From an uncultured Selenomonadales bacterium (GTDB taxonomy: Bacteria; Bacillota; Clostridia; Christensenellales; QALW01), in the NCBI GenBank assembly GCA_905200615.1, contig CAJKLB010000005.1, forward strand, positions 1 through 64,000: a stretch of DNA of 64,000 nucleotides, written 5' to 3'. A model generated the notes under the pieces. That model saw nothing but the letters and a program-made list of their open reading frames with translations, did no database searches and had not been told where the DNA came from. Both the position numbers and the translations under genes were made by a program. Each line of letters opens with the position of its first letter. Positions within the stretch are counted from its first letter, which is position 1. This document shows, one piece after another, positions 41,773-50,417 of this stretch.

Positions 41773-43278
41773 CTAAGAAACAAAATCTCTTTCCGCAGTA
41801 TAGAGAAACGTAAAGGGTGAAACGGAAAAGAAACTGCCCGCCGTATTTTTTATTAAAAACCCGATCAAATGTCCTTTCAACGAGAACGGAAGTTTATAAT
41901 GCCGTTCCTGACCCGAAAGTATTACTGTTTTGCTCTGTTCTTTTTCATCGGCAAAGACCGTAATTTGTATCGGTCCGTCTCCCCAAGCGGAAAAATGAAC
42001 TTCTTTTATTGTTTTCCATGCGTGCGCAAGTCCCAAATCATTTTTCGGGCTGTACCAAAACCCTTGAATTGCGCCGGAGGTAGCCATATTTTCACCTACA
42101 CCCCACTCCATAACCACCGTAGTTTCACTAAAAGCAGTAAGCAGTTTTTCCGTATTCCGGTCCCGGCACACCACCATAGAAATAATTTCCGGTCCGGTGT
42201 AGATCTGCCATTGCCGGTATACTATATTGTATATGAGTAATCCGCTTTCCTCCTGCGGCGTTTTTCGATGAAACGTAAGATAATAACAATTCTTAAAATA
42301 AATGCTGCACTCCTTGCGGCAAAGAATCGTATTTTTATCAAAAAAACCTTTCAGCGCGTTACTGATGCAGGAAACTCCGCTGCCGTTACAGCTGTAAACA
42401 CCATAGCGGGTGGCAAACAGCACGCAGTCACCGCAAACGGTAACGCTGCCCCGGATAATTTCACTGTCAGAAAAGAAAATATTTTCTACCGTAAAATCAC
42501 TCTGTACCGAAAGCGTATTGACTGCAACAATTCCGTACCGGCAAAAAACCAGCAGCGTATCAAAAAAAGAAACGATATCGATGGCGCTGCCGATGGTATC
42601 GGTAATATCAATATAGCCGCCTGCCTCTTCCGACGCCGTAAAATCTCCCGGATCGCCGATTTTGGAAAACCATATGCGCTGGGGATATTCCGGATCCCCG
42701 ATACCGAACATTCTGGAAAAGTGCATCGCCGTCTTTTCCATATGCGGTCTTGTTTGCGAAGAAACCAGCGTATAGCTGCCGTCCTCGGTATAGATATACG
42801 GTCCGCAGTTCGGTCCGCCCAACAGCGCGCAGTTATTTTTACCGGATTTATACTGTGTGAAATAAGTATATTCCCAGCCTGTGATCCCATCGGTACAGGA
42901 AACAGGCTCGGCTTCCACTTTGGAAAGCTGTTCATTATATATAAAGCGGTAAAGATTTCCGTCCGTTGCCGTATAATAAAGATTTTTATACCCTTCGGTT
43001 TCAGAGGACGCGGCCTGAAACTCAAACAGCCGTATAATCTCTTCAGGCAGCTGGCGCAGCATGACCTCTTGTCCGCTGTCCTTTTTCCACTTTACGGCGT
43101 CAAAACCCATCGCCCGCTTTAATCTTCCGCCCTCAGTGATAACATTTTCGGCCTTGGGGCTTTCCTCTAAGGCCATAATGCTGTCATCATCGCGCATGTT
43201 CAAGCCGGCAAAGCCGTCCATCCGCACCACATATTCCTGCTGCGACGAAAGAGTTTCCAGTCTGCGCAGCGTGAGCAT
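41773..43278 (-). CDS. Large phage-like protein, probable head-completion/tail tube or stopper
   Basis: A 501-residue protein rich in beta strands with repeated aromatic turns (FDTLLVFCRYGIVAVN, VLFATRYGVYSCNG, YYLTFHRK). The early segment (YVVRMDGFAGLNMRDDDSIMALEESPKAENVITEGGRLKRAMG) resembles the start of podovirus-type proteins that close the portal (P22 gp10-like). ATG at 43278 overlaps the upstream stop as TGATG, eight bases after GGGAGG. No enzyme motif. Assignment is by layout and position after the connector genes. Confidence 0.6.
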   Translation of the reverse strand: MLTLRRLETLSSQQEYVVRMDGFAGLNMRDDDSIMALEESPKAENVITEGGRLKRAMGFDAVKWKKDSGQEVMLRQLPEEIIRLFEFQAASSETEGYKNLYYTATDGNLYRFIYNEQLSKVEAEPVSCTDGITGWEYTYFTQYKSGKNNCALLGGPNCGPYIYTEDGSYTLVSSQTRPHMEKTAMHFSRMFGIGDPEYPQRIWFSKIGDPGDFTASEEAGGYIDITDTIGSAIDIVSFFDTLLVFCRYGIVAVNTLSVQSDFTVENIFFSDSEIIRGSVTVCGDCVLFATRYGVYSCNGSGVSCISNALKGFFDKNTILCRKECSIYFKNCYYLTFHRKTPQEESGLLIYNIVYRQWQIYTGPEIISMVVCRDRNTEKLLTAFSETTVVMEWGVGENMATSGAIQGFWYSPKNDLGLAHAWKTIKEVHFSAWGDGPIQITVFADEKEQSKTVILSGQERHYKLPFSLKGHLIGFLIKNTAGSFFSVSPFTFLYTAERDFVS

Positions 43279-43808
43279 CAGCGCCACCTCCCTGCCGGCA
43301 TCGTAAAGCCGCAGCGAACTTCTTTTACATTATCCACAACATTTCTGTAACGCACATCCCATACCGCAGCCTCCGCGTGAAGATGCCGGATACTGCAGCA
43401 AAGCGACGCGGCAAAATAGATGTACGCGTACGGATCCACCTGTGTAAAAGGAATGACCGGCTCATCTTCCTCTTCCTCCATGGGAACGGGAAGATAATAA
43501 TATTCCACCGTAACCCTTTGTATATTTTCACACACGTGAATAAAATCCTTACCGGCCCACGCGCCGGCTCGCAAACCGTTCAACTTAACGCTTTTAAGTC
43601 CTACAAAGCATTCGCTCAGCTGCGCGATCGGAATTTTTCCGCAGCAAACACACATCTCTTCTACGGCTACCGGACGCCATTTATCCCGTGCAATGGTCAT
43701 ATACGCGGTATTGATCGCGTGTTTAATCTGATCTGTAAACGCTTCATCGTTTTCGGTTTCCTTCTCTAAAAGTTCGGCTGTACGAGCAATCATCTCTCCA
43801 AAATTCAC
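43278..43808 (-). CDS. Phage-like head-tail connector/adaptor protein
   Basis: A 176-residue, mostly helical protein (MIARTAELLEKETENDEAFTDQIKHAINTAY at the start, AYIYFAASLCCSIRHLHAEAAVWDVRYRN near the end) with a central beta part. Such gp6/gp15-type adaptors sit under the portal. GTG start at 43808 overlaps the previous stop codon. Context supports the role. Confidence 0.6.
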   Translation of the reverse strand: MNFGEMIARTAELLEKETENDEAFTDQIKHAINTAYMTIARDKWRPVAVEEMCVCCGKIPIAQLSECFVGLKSVKLNGLRAGAWAGKDFIHVCENIQRVTVEYYYLPVPMEEEEDEPVIPFTQVDPYAYIYFAASLCCSIRHLHAEAAVWDVRYRNVVDNVKEVRCGFTMPAGRWR

Positions 43809-44161
43809 GCTTCTTCCCCCCCAAACGCCTCCATAACCTCTCCGGCCGTATTTTTTATTTCCCGGATCTTCCGCTCTTGCCGCAAGCTGTTTTCTCTTTC
43901 TATCTCTTTAAAAATTTCTTTTGCCCGGGCGCTTCGGTACCGCTGCACAAATTCCACCGCTCTGGCATCCAGGCAGGGATAAGGGAGCTCCAAACAAAAG
44001 CTCCCATCCGCCTGCGCGCAGGAATGTACTTCAAATTTGCCCGTTATCCTGTTGAATAAAATAAAATAGGTATGATCAATCTGCTGTATCCTGTTTAAAA
44101 CATCTAACGTATCACTCAAAACAGGAATATATTTTTCCGTGTATACTCCCGGTTGGGCCAT
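43805..44161 (-). CDS. Small phage-cassette protein of unknown role
   Basis: A 118-residue protein, beta-like at the start (YFILFNRITGKFEVHSC) and charged helical at the end (SARAKEIFKEIERENSLRQERKIREIK). ATG at 44161 follows AGAGGTG; the frame is open back to 44239 over the capsid gene end. It sits between capsid and adaptor, where a head decoration or connector protein is common. No family recognised. Confidence 0.6.
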   Translation of the reverse strand: MAQPGVYTEKYIPVLSDTLDVLNRIQQIDHTYFILFNRITGKFEVHSCAQADGSFCLELPYPCLDARAVEFVQRYRSARAKEIFKEIERENSLRQERKIREIKNTAGEVMEAFGGEEA

Positions 44162-44187
44162 AAACAACACCTCTGCGCCTTCTTGTT

Positions 44188-45333
44188 TTATTTTTCGGTA
44201 ATCCCCGTGAGCTTTGCCTGGCCGCAGGGCATACCGCATATAAGATTCGCATATTTTACCAACGTAGCGGTATAGGCCGCCTTATTGGCAAGCTGCTTCA
44301 GCACATTGCCGCTGTCGCCCTCAAGCCAGCGCCAGTCGCAAAGCTGATGCATATCAAACACCTTGGTGTCTAAAAGATACATGGTTCCGGCCGGACAATA
44401 TCTGTCAGCCACTACGGGAATACCCGAATAGCTGATCGTTTTAAAACCGCCTTCCAGCTCCACGGGACTGATATTGCGCTTAGAAGTTTCCAAATATTCC
44501 TGATAGGCTCGGCGTACTCCGTAAGAACAGGTAATAAAATCGATTTGTCCGCCGCTCTTTTCCTCTGCCGAATCAATCGCTTTTTGGATTTTAATATCCG
44601 AAATAGACGTAGTTCCGGTGCCGATAAAAGGATGCATCCAATCCTTTCCGGTACGATCCACGCCATAAAGCTGCGTACCGGAGGAAAAAAGCGTCTCCAA
44701 GCCAAAGATTTCATTATTATATGAGCCTGCCAGCACAATGATATCATCCTTTGCCACCGTAACGGGTGAAGCTAAGGTAATGCCGGAATCACTGACGGCG
44801 GTAATTTCCGCCGAAACAGAAGTGCTGCTGCCTCTGAATTCAACTTTCATTCCGGGTTTAAGCAGCTTATAAGAATCCGCCGTAACCGTCGCGGCATTAT
44901 CCACCGCCGCCGCAACCGCGGCCAATTTTCCGCTGCCGTCGCCATAAAGCATTCTTGAAAAATTCTGTTTTGCCGTTGCCAACAGCCCTTCCATTTCGGC
45001 ATTAAGCAAATTCACCACCGCGCCCTGGCTGTTTTCGGAAGCACGCATTGCCTTATCCGTAATTTCAATCGTACCGTATAGGTTTTTCAACTCTGCGCGA
45101 AACATTGCATAACTGTTTCCGTTAGCCTTGGGTAAATCACCATATTCATCCAGCGCGGCGACGCCGGAAGAAAGATCATAGCAAACGGGTTTCACCGCCT
45201 CTTTACCGGTAATAAATGAGCTGGTTGCCTTAAATTTACTGTAAAGCGGACTGATGGAGTTATTGAGCTGATTGATCAATACATCCAAATAAAAACTCTT
45301 CAGGGCATCATTCACTGTTGAAACTGAAACCAT
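44188..45333 (-). CDS. Phage-like major capsid protein
   Basis: A 381-residue HK97-fold candidate. The start (DALKSFYLDVLINQLNNSISPLYSKF) and central helices (NLLNAEMEGLLATAKQNFSRMLYGDGSGKL) fit the N-arm and spine helix. An inserted beta domain (about 150-200: LKPGMKVEFRGSSTSVSAEITAV) is like an I-domain. The end (GGFKTISYSGIPVVADRYCPAGTMYLLD) is a typical capsid A-domain stretch. ATG at 45333 follows AAGGAGAG. It follows portal and scaffold-like genes. Confidence 0.85.
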   Translation of the reverse strand: MVSVSTVNDALKSFYLDVLINQLNNSISPLYSKFKATSSFITGKEAVKPVCYDLSSGVAALDEYGDLPKANGNSYAMFRAELKNLYGTIEITDKAMRASENSQGAVVNLLNAEMEGLLATAKQNFSRMLYGDGSGKLAAVAAAVDNAATVTADSYKLLKPGMKVEFRGSSTSVSAEITAVSDSGITLASPVTVAKDDIIVLAGSYNNEIFGLETLFSSGTQLYGVDRTGKDWMHPFIGTGTTSISDIKIQKAIDSAEEKSGGQIDFITCSYGVRRAYQEYLETSKRNISPVELEGGFKTISYSGIPVVADRYCPAGTMYLLDTKVFDMHQLCDWRWLEGDSGNVLKQLANKAAYTATLVKYANLICGMPCGQAKLTGITEK

Positions 45334-45354
45334 AATTTTCTCTCCTTTTTTTAT

Positions 45355-45879
45355 TTATTTGCGGAAAAGCGCCCGTGCCAGTTCTCCGGCCGAACGCAGC
45401 GTTGCCGGCTTGCTGTGAGCGGAAACCGGAATCGCCCCGCGTTTTTCGCACATATCCGGCGCCTGGGGAAGTGAATCGAGATACTGCCGGATAAATTTTT
45501 CCCGAATTTTTTCATTACAGAAAATATAATTCAGCAAAAAATCCTCATCCTGCGCAAGCTGTTCCGGCGCCTGATATTTTTGGGAAAGCACGCGAGTATA
45601 CGCCTTATGCAATCCCTCCGCCCCGGCCAGTGAAGCGTCCTCTTCCAGCACGCGGCAGATATCGTCAAAAAAGTCGGTCGCCCCCGGGAATTCAACCAGA
45701 AAGCTCTCAATAACCGCGTCCTCCGGTGAAGGGTCAGCCTTAAACGCCCTGTTTTCCTCCTCCAGCTGCCGAATCAGCTCTTTGGCCTTTGTCATTTCTT
45801 CCTCCATCCGGCGGTATTTTTCCTCCGCTGTTTCACCGGATATTTTTTCCTCTATTTTGCCGTCTTCATTCTTCTGCAT
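45355..45879 (-). CDS. Probable phage scaffold protein
   Basis: A 174-residue acidic protein with a coiled coil at the start (EEKYRRMEEEMTKAKELIRQLEEENRAFK) and helical rest. Scaffold proteins normally lie between portal and capsid genes, as here, and share this composition. Its start lies inside the end of the portal gene with GGAGGA upstream. No protease domain is seen. Confidence 0.68.
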   Translation of the reverse strand: MQKNEDGKIEEKISGETAEEKYRRMEEEMTKAKELIRQLEEENRAFKADPSPEDAVIESFLVEFPGATDFFDDICRVLEEDASLAGAEGLHKAYTRVLSQKYQAPEQLAQDEDFLLNYIFCNEKIREKFIRQYLDSLPQAPDMCEKRGAIPVSAHSKPATLRSAGELARALFRK

Positions 45880-47746
45880 GAGTATCCTCCTCCATTTTTA
45901 TTTTGTGCTGTGCGATATGTTCTTCAAAACGTTGGTGCTGTTCGCTGTTCAAACCGAATTCTTGTTCAAACTCCTGGCTTAAAAGCATCTTGGCGTGTTC
46001 CGAAATATGAATTTCATGGTCATCGGTTTCCAGCACACGAACCTCCCCTCCGTTTTTCAGCAAAAGATTTTCTCTCTGCGCCCTATTGGTATGAAGTTCA
46101 CCGATATCGGCTATATTTTCCCAATCTCCCAGACCCAGACTTCTCAACAAACGGACTCTTGTTCTTTCCGAAAGCGCACCGCTCGCGTCCGAAAACAGCC
46201 CCTTGGCTAAAAGATCGTAGATCAGCTGCTTGCGGTTGGATATGGAGTCGGAAAGCTCATTTTCGGTTTCATGAATCACATCGTCGCTGGTAAGCATACT
46301 GGCGTTCCAATATAATTTGGAGATTTCTCCGTTTTTCCCCACAATACGTTCCAATCGCAGCTGTCCGGCAAACTGCTTAAACAACCGCAGCCATTGACGG
46401 GATATTTCCAGCACCGCGTCACGAATGCGATCCGCCGTAATCGCAAGGCGCGTATCGTCTTGCTCGGCAATCGTATTCAGTGCCACACCGCTGGTCACAT
46501 TTGTCGGTGCAACAGACTGTCTCATCAAATCCGAAGTTCCGGATATCAAATTAAATTCCTCCAAAAGAGCGCTTTCCTCCTGAAAGAATTCATTGGGAAG
46601 CGCCCCGGCCGGCAGCATTTGAGGCGGATTTGTTCCCTGGCGATATACCAATACCTTTCCCGGCGTCAAGCCGTTCTCTTCCAGATCCTCTAAATCCACC
46701 GTTCCTTCTTCCACCGCCAAAATACCCACCGCCGCACGATTTAAAAATTCATGCTTGCGGTTCCGTACCGCGTTATAAGATCGCTGGATGGGGATGCATC
46801 GCTCCACAATGGAAATCCCCCAGATACAGCCCGGCCGAGAAATGGAATTTTGCTGTACAAACGGAAGTTTACGCGTACCGTTATCTCCGTTGCGGTACGG
46901 CAAAGGACCTTCCCAAAGTAAAATTTCGCCGCAAACCACAAGATAGCGGCCTTCTTCATATTCTGACGAGGGCTGTTCGTAATATTCCAATACCCATGCG
47001 CTGTTCTCCGTTTCCTCCGCCGCGGCCGCGTATACCGAAGACCGATAACCGAATCCTCCGGCCGTATCAGCGGAAGAAAAACCCAAAGCTTTTACTTTAT
47101 CGGGCGGAACCTCTACTCCCCAGATATCTTGAATCATATCGCAGCTGTATACATGAGCATGAATGACCGAAGCGCATTTTTCCACATTCTGTACATAAGG
47201 CGTGTCCGGATAAATTTCATACGGCGGACATACCGTAGTAGAAATATCTCCCTCATATATCGCGCGTCCTCCGGAATTTCTGCCCATCATTCTTCCCTTG
47301 TTGCTCACCCATGTCTGCTTATAAAAAACGGTACCGCAAAGTTCGGACCAAACGGCCGCTTCAGCCAATATCCCATCCATCCCGATACGTTCAAACGCCG
47401 AATTCAATATGGCCGTGCTTACTTTGGCGCTTTGAATGTCCTCTTCATCTCCTGTGGCCGGACGTACCGTCACCTGCGGCGTAATTTTATTCAGCTTAGC
47501 CAGCCGGCTTTCCACGATAGGCGCAATATGGTTATACACCTCGCGCTCCTGCCATAAAAACGCTTTATCCTGCTGATAAAGCCTTCCCGCTTCGGGCAGA
47601 ATATCACAATACTGATTTCCCATAAAAAAATTGATATTCAGCTGCCATTGTAATTCAAAGCGGCCGCGTTCGCGTGAGCGCCGCTCCAATTCCTGCCGCA
47701 CATAAGCGCATAGCTCTTTTTTACGTTTTTCCTCTTTCTGTTTCAA
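45866..47746 (-). CDS. Phage-like portal protein
   Basis: A 626-residue protein. The beginning (RRSRERGRFELQWQLNINFFMGNQYCDI), VYNHIAPIVESRLAKLNKITPQVTVRPATGDEEDIQSAK and NKRE-like ENGLTPGKVLVYR parts match the P22/podovirus-like portal family that forms the dodecameric DNA gate. The C-terminal part is charged and glutamate rich (EEHIAQHKIKMEEDTHAEE). Start TTG at 47746 is nine bases after AGAGG; GTG at 47755 is possible. Follows TerL by about a dozen bases. Confidence 0.88.
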   Translation of the reverse strand: MKQKEEKRKKELCAYVRQELERRSRERGRFELQWQLNINFFMGNQYCDILPEAGRLYQQDKAFLWQEREVYNHIAPIVESRLAKLNKITPQVTVRPATGDEEDIQSAKVSTAILNSAFERIGMDGILAEAAVWSELCGTVFYKQTWVSNKGRMMGRNSGGRAIYEGDISTTVCPPYEIYPDTPYVQNVEKCASVIHAHVYSCDMIQDIWGVEVPPDKVKALGFSSADTAGGFGYRSSVYAAAAEETENSAWVLEYYEQPSSEYEEGRYLVVCGEILLWEGPLPYRNGDNGTRKLPFVQQNSISRPGCIWGISIVERCIPIQRSYNAVRNRKHEFLNRAAVGILAVEEGTVDLEDLEENGLTPGKVLVYRQGTNPPQMLPAGALPNEFFQEESALLEEFNLISGTSDLMRQSVAPTNVTSGVALNTIAEQDDTRLAITADRIRDAVLEISRQWLRLFKQFAGQLRLERIVGKNGEISKLYWNASMLTSDDVIHETENELSDSISNRKQLIYDLLAKGLFSDASGALSERTRVRLLRSLGLGDWENIADIGELHTNRAQRENLLLKNGGEVRVLETDDHEIHISEHAKMLLSQEFEQEFGLNSEQHQRFEEHIAQHKIKMEEDTHAEE

Positions 47747-47760
47747 GATCTCCACCCTCT

Positions 47761-49191
47761 CTAATTCAATTTTTTATGTCTGCTTTGCCGAAGCAGCCGT
47801 TCCATATCACGCATACAAGGTGATTTTTCAGTCCTGGGCGCCTTCGGTTCGGGATGAGACATCACATAATATCTCAACTCATCCATCGCGTGATCATCAC
47901 GCTTAACAGGCGTATCCCCTTGCCCGTATCGGTATCCCTTTATTTCTCTGATCATTTCACTGCAGCAGCGGAAAATAAAAAGACGGGGCATATCCGTCCT
48001 TTTATTAAAATATTGCTTCACGCGCTGAATTCCCGTCCATAAATTTTTATTGACGCGGCTGTTTACCGCGATGCCGAAATCATAAAACAGCTGTGCCACG
48101 CTTTTATCTGCCGAAAGCGTGTGCTGCAGCGCCGCGCTGTCCATCAGAGCCTCCACACGGCCGCCTGCGGCTTTGGGCCAATCTAACTCCTCACATTTTC
48201 GTAAAATTGCTTCACAATGCCAGCGGGCATCTTTTCCGGAAAAATAATGCTCGGCAATCACATAAATATTTCCGTCGCCGTCTACCGCATACCAATGACA
48301 CGAAAGCGGATTGACCAATCCCGGATCAATGGAAAGCTTATCGAACCATTCCTTAGGGACTTCAAAGGGATCAATCACATGAACATTTTCATCAAATTCA
48401 CTGTATACCAGTCCGCAATGGCTCATAAAATGACCGTACTGTCGGCTTTCCCGTTCACTTTCCGGCAGCAGAGCCTCCAGCATTTTGACCTCTTGCGGAT
48501 TCAAGAACGGATTGTCCTGCCAACTCATGGTAATATACCATGCTTCGGGATCATGGTTTTGATTCAGATAAATCTCATCGTGAACCCAGGTCAAGCCCAT
48601 CAGCGGCGTCATAGTTCCCCAAATCTCGCCGCAGGTATCCAGCACCCGCATCCGACATTCATCATAAATATCTTCCGGCGGCTCCTCATCAAACCATATC
48701 CAATCCTGGCTGGTTCCCTGAAAACGCTGCCGGCCCTGATCACAGCTTTTAAAACCAATCACCGAGGTTCCGCCATGCACGCTCTTTACCAAAATAAAAT
48801 CAATTACACCCGCGTCAGGACTGTCTCCCCGGCCTTTGCGCATCACAATTTTTTCAATCCATTCTCGGGGCAAATAAGAAAGCAGCTTTTCCTGGGCAAC
48901 ATCGCGCTGCACCTCCTGCGTCAAACTGACCACCCAGCCTTTAGTAGGTCCTTTTATTTGCCGAAACGGATGAATACCTCTGGCATACCATACGGCTTCC
49001 ACTGCCCCGCACTCTGTTTTTCCTGTACGGTTGCCGCCGAATACCCATCGGTTTCGTTTGCGGCAGGCATGAAATTCCATTTGCTTTTTATGTCTCTTTT
49101 CCCCCAAATTGTATCCCGCCAATTTAAACAGCTGCGGATGCTTCTGTATTTTCTGTTCAATCTGCTTCACGGTACAATCTGCGTCTTTCAA
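47761..49191 (-). CDS. terL: Phage-like terminase large subunit
   Basis: A 476-residue DNA-packaging motor. Walker A GGNRTGKTE is near residue 55, Walker B WIWFDEEPP near 165, and the nuclease acidic residues fit LSIDPGLV, ALMDSAA and DDHAMDELRYY. All key residues are present, so the gene looks functional. Start is uncertain: TTG at 49191 follows AGGGAG, GTG at 49170 is the alternative; the frame is open further up over TerS. Confidence 0.92.
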   Translation of the reverse strand: MKDADCTVKQIEQKIQKHPQLFKLAGYNLGEKRHKKQMEFHACRKRNRWVFGGNRTGKTECGAVEAVWYARGIHPFRQIKGPTKGWVVSLTQEVQRDVAQEKLLSYLPREWIEKIVMRKGRGDSPDAGVIDFILVKSVHGGTSVIGFKSCDQGRQRFQGTSQDWIWFDEEPPEDIYDECRMRVLDTCGEIWGTMTPLMGLTWVHDEIYLNQNHDPEAWYITMSWQDNPFLNPQEVKMLEALLPESERESRQYGHFMSHCGLVYSEFDENVHVIDPFEVPKEWFDKLSIDPGLVNPLSCHWYAVDGDGNIYVIAEHYFSGKDARWHCEAILRKCEELDWPKAAGGRVEALMDSAALQHTLSADKSVAQLFYDFGIAVNSRVNKNLWTGIQRVKQYFNKRTDMPRLFIFRCCSEMIREIKGYRYGQGDTPVKRDDHAMDELRYYVMSHPEPKAPRTEKSPCMRDMERLLRQSRHKKLN

Positions 49192-49609
49192 GCAAAAGCT
49201 CCCTCGCTTCCTCGATATCCAGTTCCTCCTCCGGCTTTTGTCCGCTGTTTTCCATCCACCATTTAATCGCACTTAAATCCGGGGGCACTTCCTTTTTTAT
49301 TGTTTTTTTTACCACCTGTTCATCCGTTACCGAGCCATCCTCATTCTTTCTGCCCTTACACTCGGTGGTTTCCTCCTGAGCCATATAGCCGCAGGCTCGT
49401 TTAAAAAACGCCTCCATCACCTGAAAATCAGCGTTTTTCTTCTTTTCCAACGCATCTTTCAATTCCGGATAGATTCTTTTATATCTTTGCAGCGTTCGAT
49501 GGGCAATTCCCAGCATCGCTGCAAGTTCTTCCTCCCGTGCGCCGCACATAACCAGCGTACCGATATGTTTTAAATACGGCTTTACTTTTTTTTGATACAT
49601 TTCACTCAT
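49157..49609 (-). CDS. terS: Phage-like terminase small subunit
   Basis: A 150-residue protein. The N-terminal HTH (YLKHIGTLVMCGAREEELAAMLGIAHRTLQRYKRIYPELKDALE) is followed by helical parts and an acidic end (PDLSAIKWWMENSGQKPEEE), the usual TerS layout for recognising DNA and feeding TerL. ATG at 49609 is 11 bases after AGGAGG. First gene of the cassette; its stop overlaps the TerL coding region. Confidence 0.85.
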   Translation of the reverse strand: MSEMYQKKVKPYLKHIGTLVMCGAREEELAAMLGIAHRTLQRYKRIYPELKDALEKKKNADFQVMEAFFKRACGYMAQEETTECKGRKNEDGSVTDEQVVKKTIKKEVPPDLSAIKWWMENSGQKPEEELDIEEARELLLERRRLYREAD

Positions 49610-49896
49610 CCATACCGCCGCCTCCTAAAAAAATACGGCCGCCGAAAAAGCGTGCCGCGCTTATACTTTCAGTATATCACTGTTTTCTTTTTTCGCGCCT
49701 TGTATGTGACATCTGTTATTTCTCCTTTGTACGAATTCCGGATAGACAAAAACATTTCTTCAAGCAAAAAACGAAAACATATCTTTTACTTCTGTCTTAA
49801 GTCGGCGGATTTTTATGCTTTTCATAAAACTCATATTTTCAAAGTTCATCAATTTTTGCTTGGTTTTTTATTTACACACTTGTTTCCATTTTTCTG
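49610..49896. other. Intergenic region between the cassette and tRNA-Ser
   Basis: No gene on either strand. A weak minus-strand promoter may be TATACT at 49675-49680 with a poor -35. No repressor gene, operator or attachment-type repeat was seen. Confidence 0.4.
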
Positions 49897-49925
49897 TTGA
49901 CACCGCTGTTTTTTTTTGCTATAAT
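49897..49925 (+). promoter_or_regulatory. Promoter of the two tRNA-Ser genes
   Basis: Perfect TTGACA (49897-49902) and TATAAT (49920-49925) with a 17-base spacer, 20 bases before the tRNA. Confidence 0.85.
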
Positions 49926-49945
49926 GCACGTATCCGTTGGAAAAC

Positions 49946-50034
<89 letters not shown>

Positions 50035-50051
50035 AAAAATATGTATTATTC

Positions 50052-50146
50052 GGAGACATACCCAAGTTTGGCCGAAGGGGCGCCCCTGCTAAGGGTGTAG
50101 GTCGGGAGTTACCGGCGCGAGAGTTCAAATCTCTCTGTCTCCGCCA
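50052..50146 (+). tRNA. tRNA-Ser (anticodon GCT)
   Basis: GGAGACA pairs with TGTCTCC, a long variable arm follows, the anticodon stem-loop is CCCCTGCTAAGGG and the T-loop GTTCAAATC. CCA is encoded. Confidence 0.95.
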
Positions 50147-50179
50147 TAATAGGAACATAAAAAAGATATGTTCCGCATA

Positions 50180-50204
50180 AACCCCGATTTTATCGGGGTT
50201 TTTT
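50180..50204 (+). terminator. Terminator of the tRNA transcript
   Basis: AACCCCGAT and ATCGGGGTT around a 3-base loop, followed by TTTT. A smaller GGAACATA/TATGTTCC hairpin lies just before it. Confidence 0.85.
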
Positions 50205-50308
50205 GCTGTCCAAACGCCGGGATTTCAAGGTGCATATTCGTAGATATAAAACGGCTGTTTTTGCTTTGCGGATAGATTTGAACTCCCGTACAACAGAATA
50301 ACTGCTTC
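50205..50308. other. Likely left boundary of the conjugative element
   Basis: No gene. Downstream genes are all of ICE type and the GC rises. The integrase and right end are outside the window, so the exact attachment site cannot be set. Insertion next to tRNA-Ser is inference. Confidence 0.35.
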
Positions 50309-50348
50309 AAACGGCAGACAAGTCGCTAAAAACTTGTCTGCCGTTTTT
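50309..50348 (+). terminator. Terminator hairpin 1 at the ICE left end
   Basis: Perfect 15-bp stem AAACGGCAGACAAGT with 50332-50346, followed by T's. Confidence 0.75.
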
Positions 50349-50358
50349 GTATTTAACT

Positions 50359-50392
50359 GCCCGAAGTTTTGCAAAAGACTTCGGGCTTTTTT
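50359..50392 (+). terminator. Terminator hairpin 2 before the first ICE gene
   Basis: GCCCGAAGT (50359-50367) pairs with ACTTCGGGC (50378-50386), inner TTTTGCAAAA, then six T's. It lies 26 bases before the next start and may act as an attenuator. Confidence 0.75.
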
Positions 50393-50417
50393 CATTTCAC
50401 GAAAAGGAGCTGACAAA

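Noticed and set aside
48217..49266. A 349-codon plus-strand frame across the terminase genes
   Set aside because: Antisense to TerL, whose motifs are clear; no start site and no domain.
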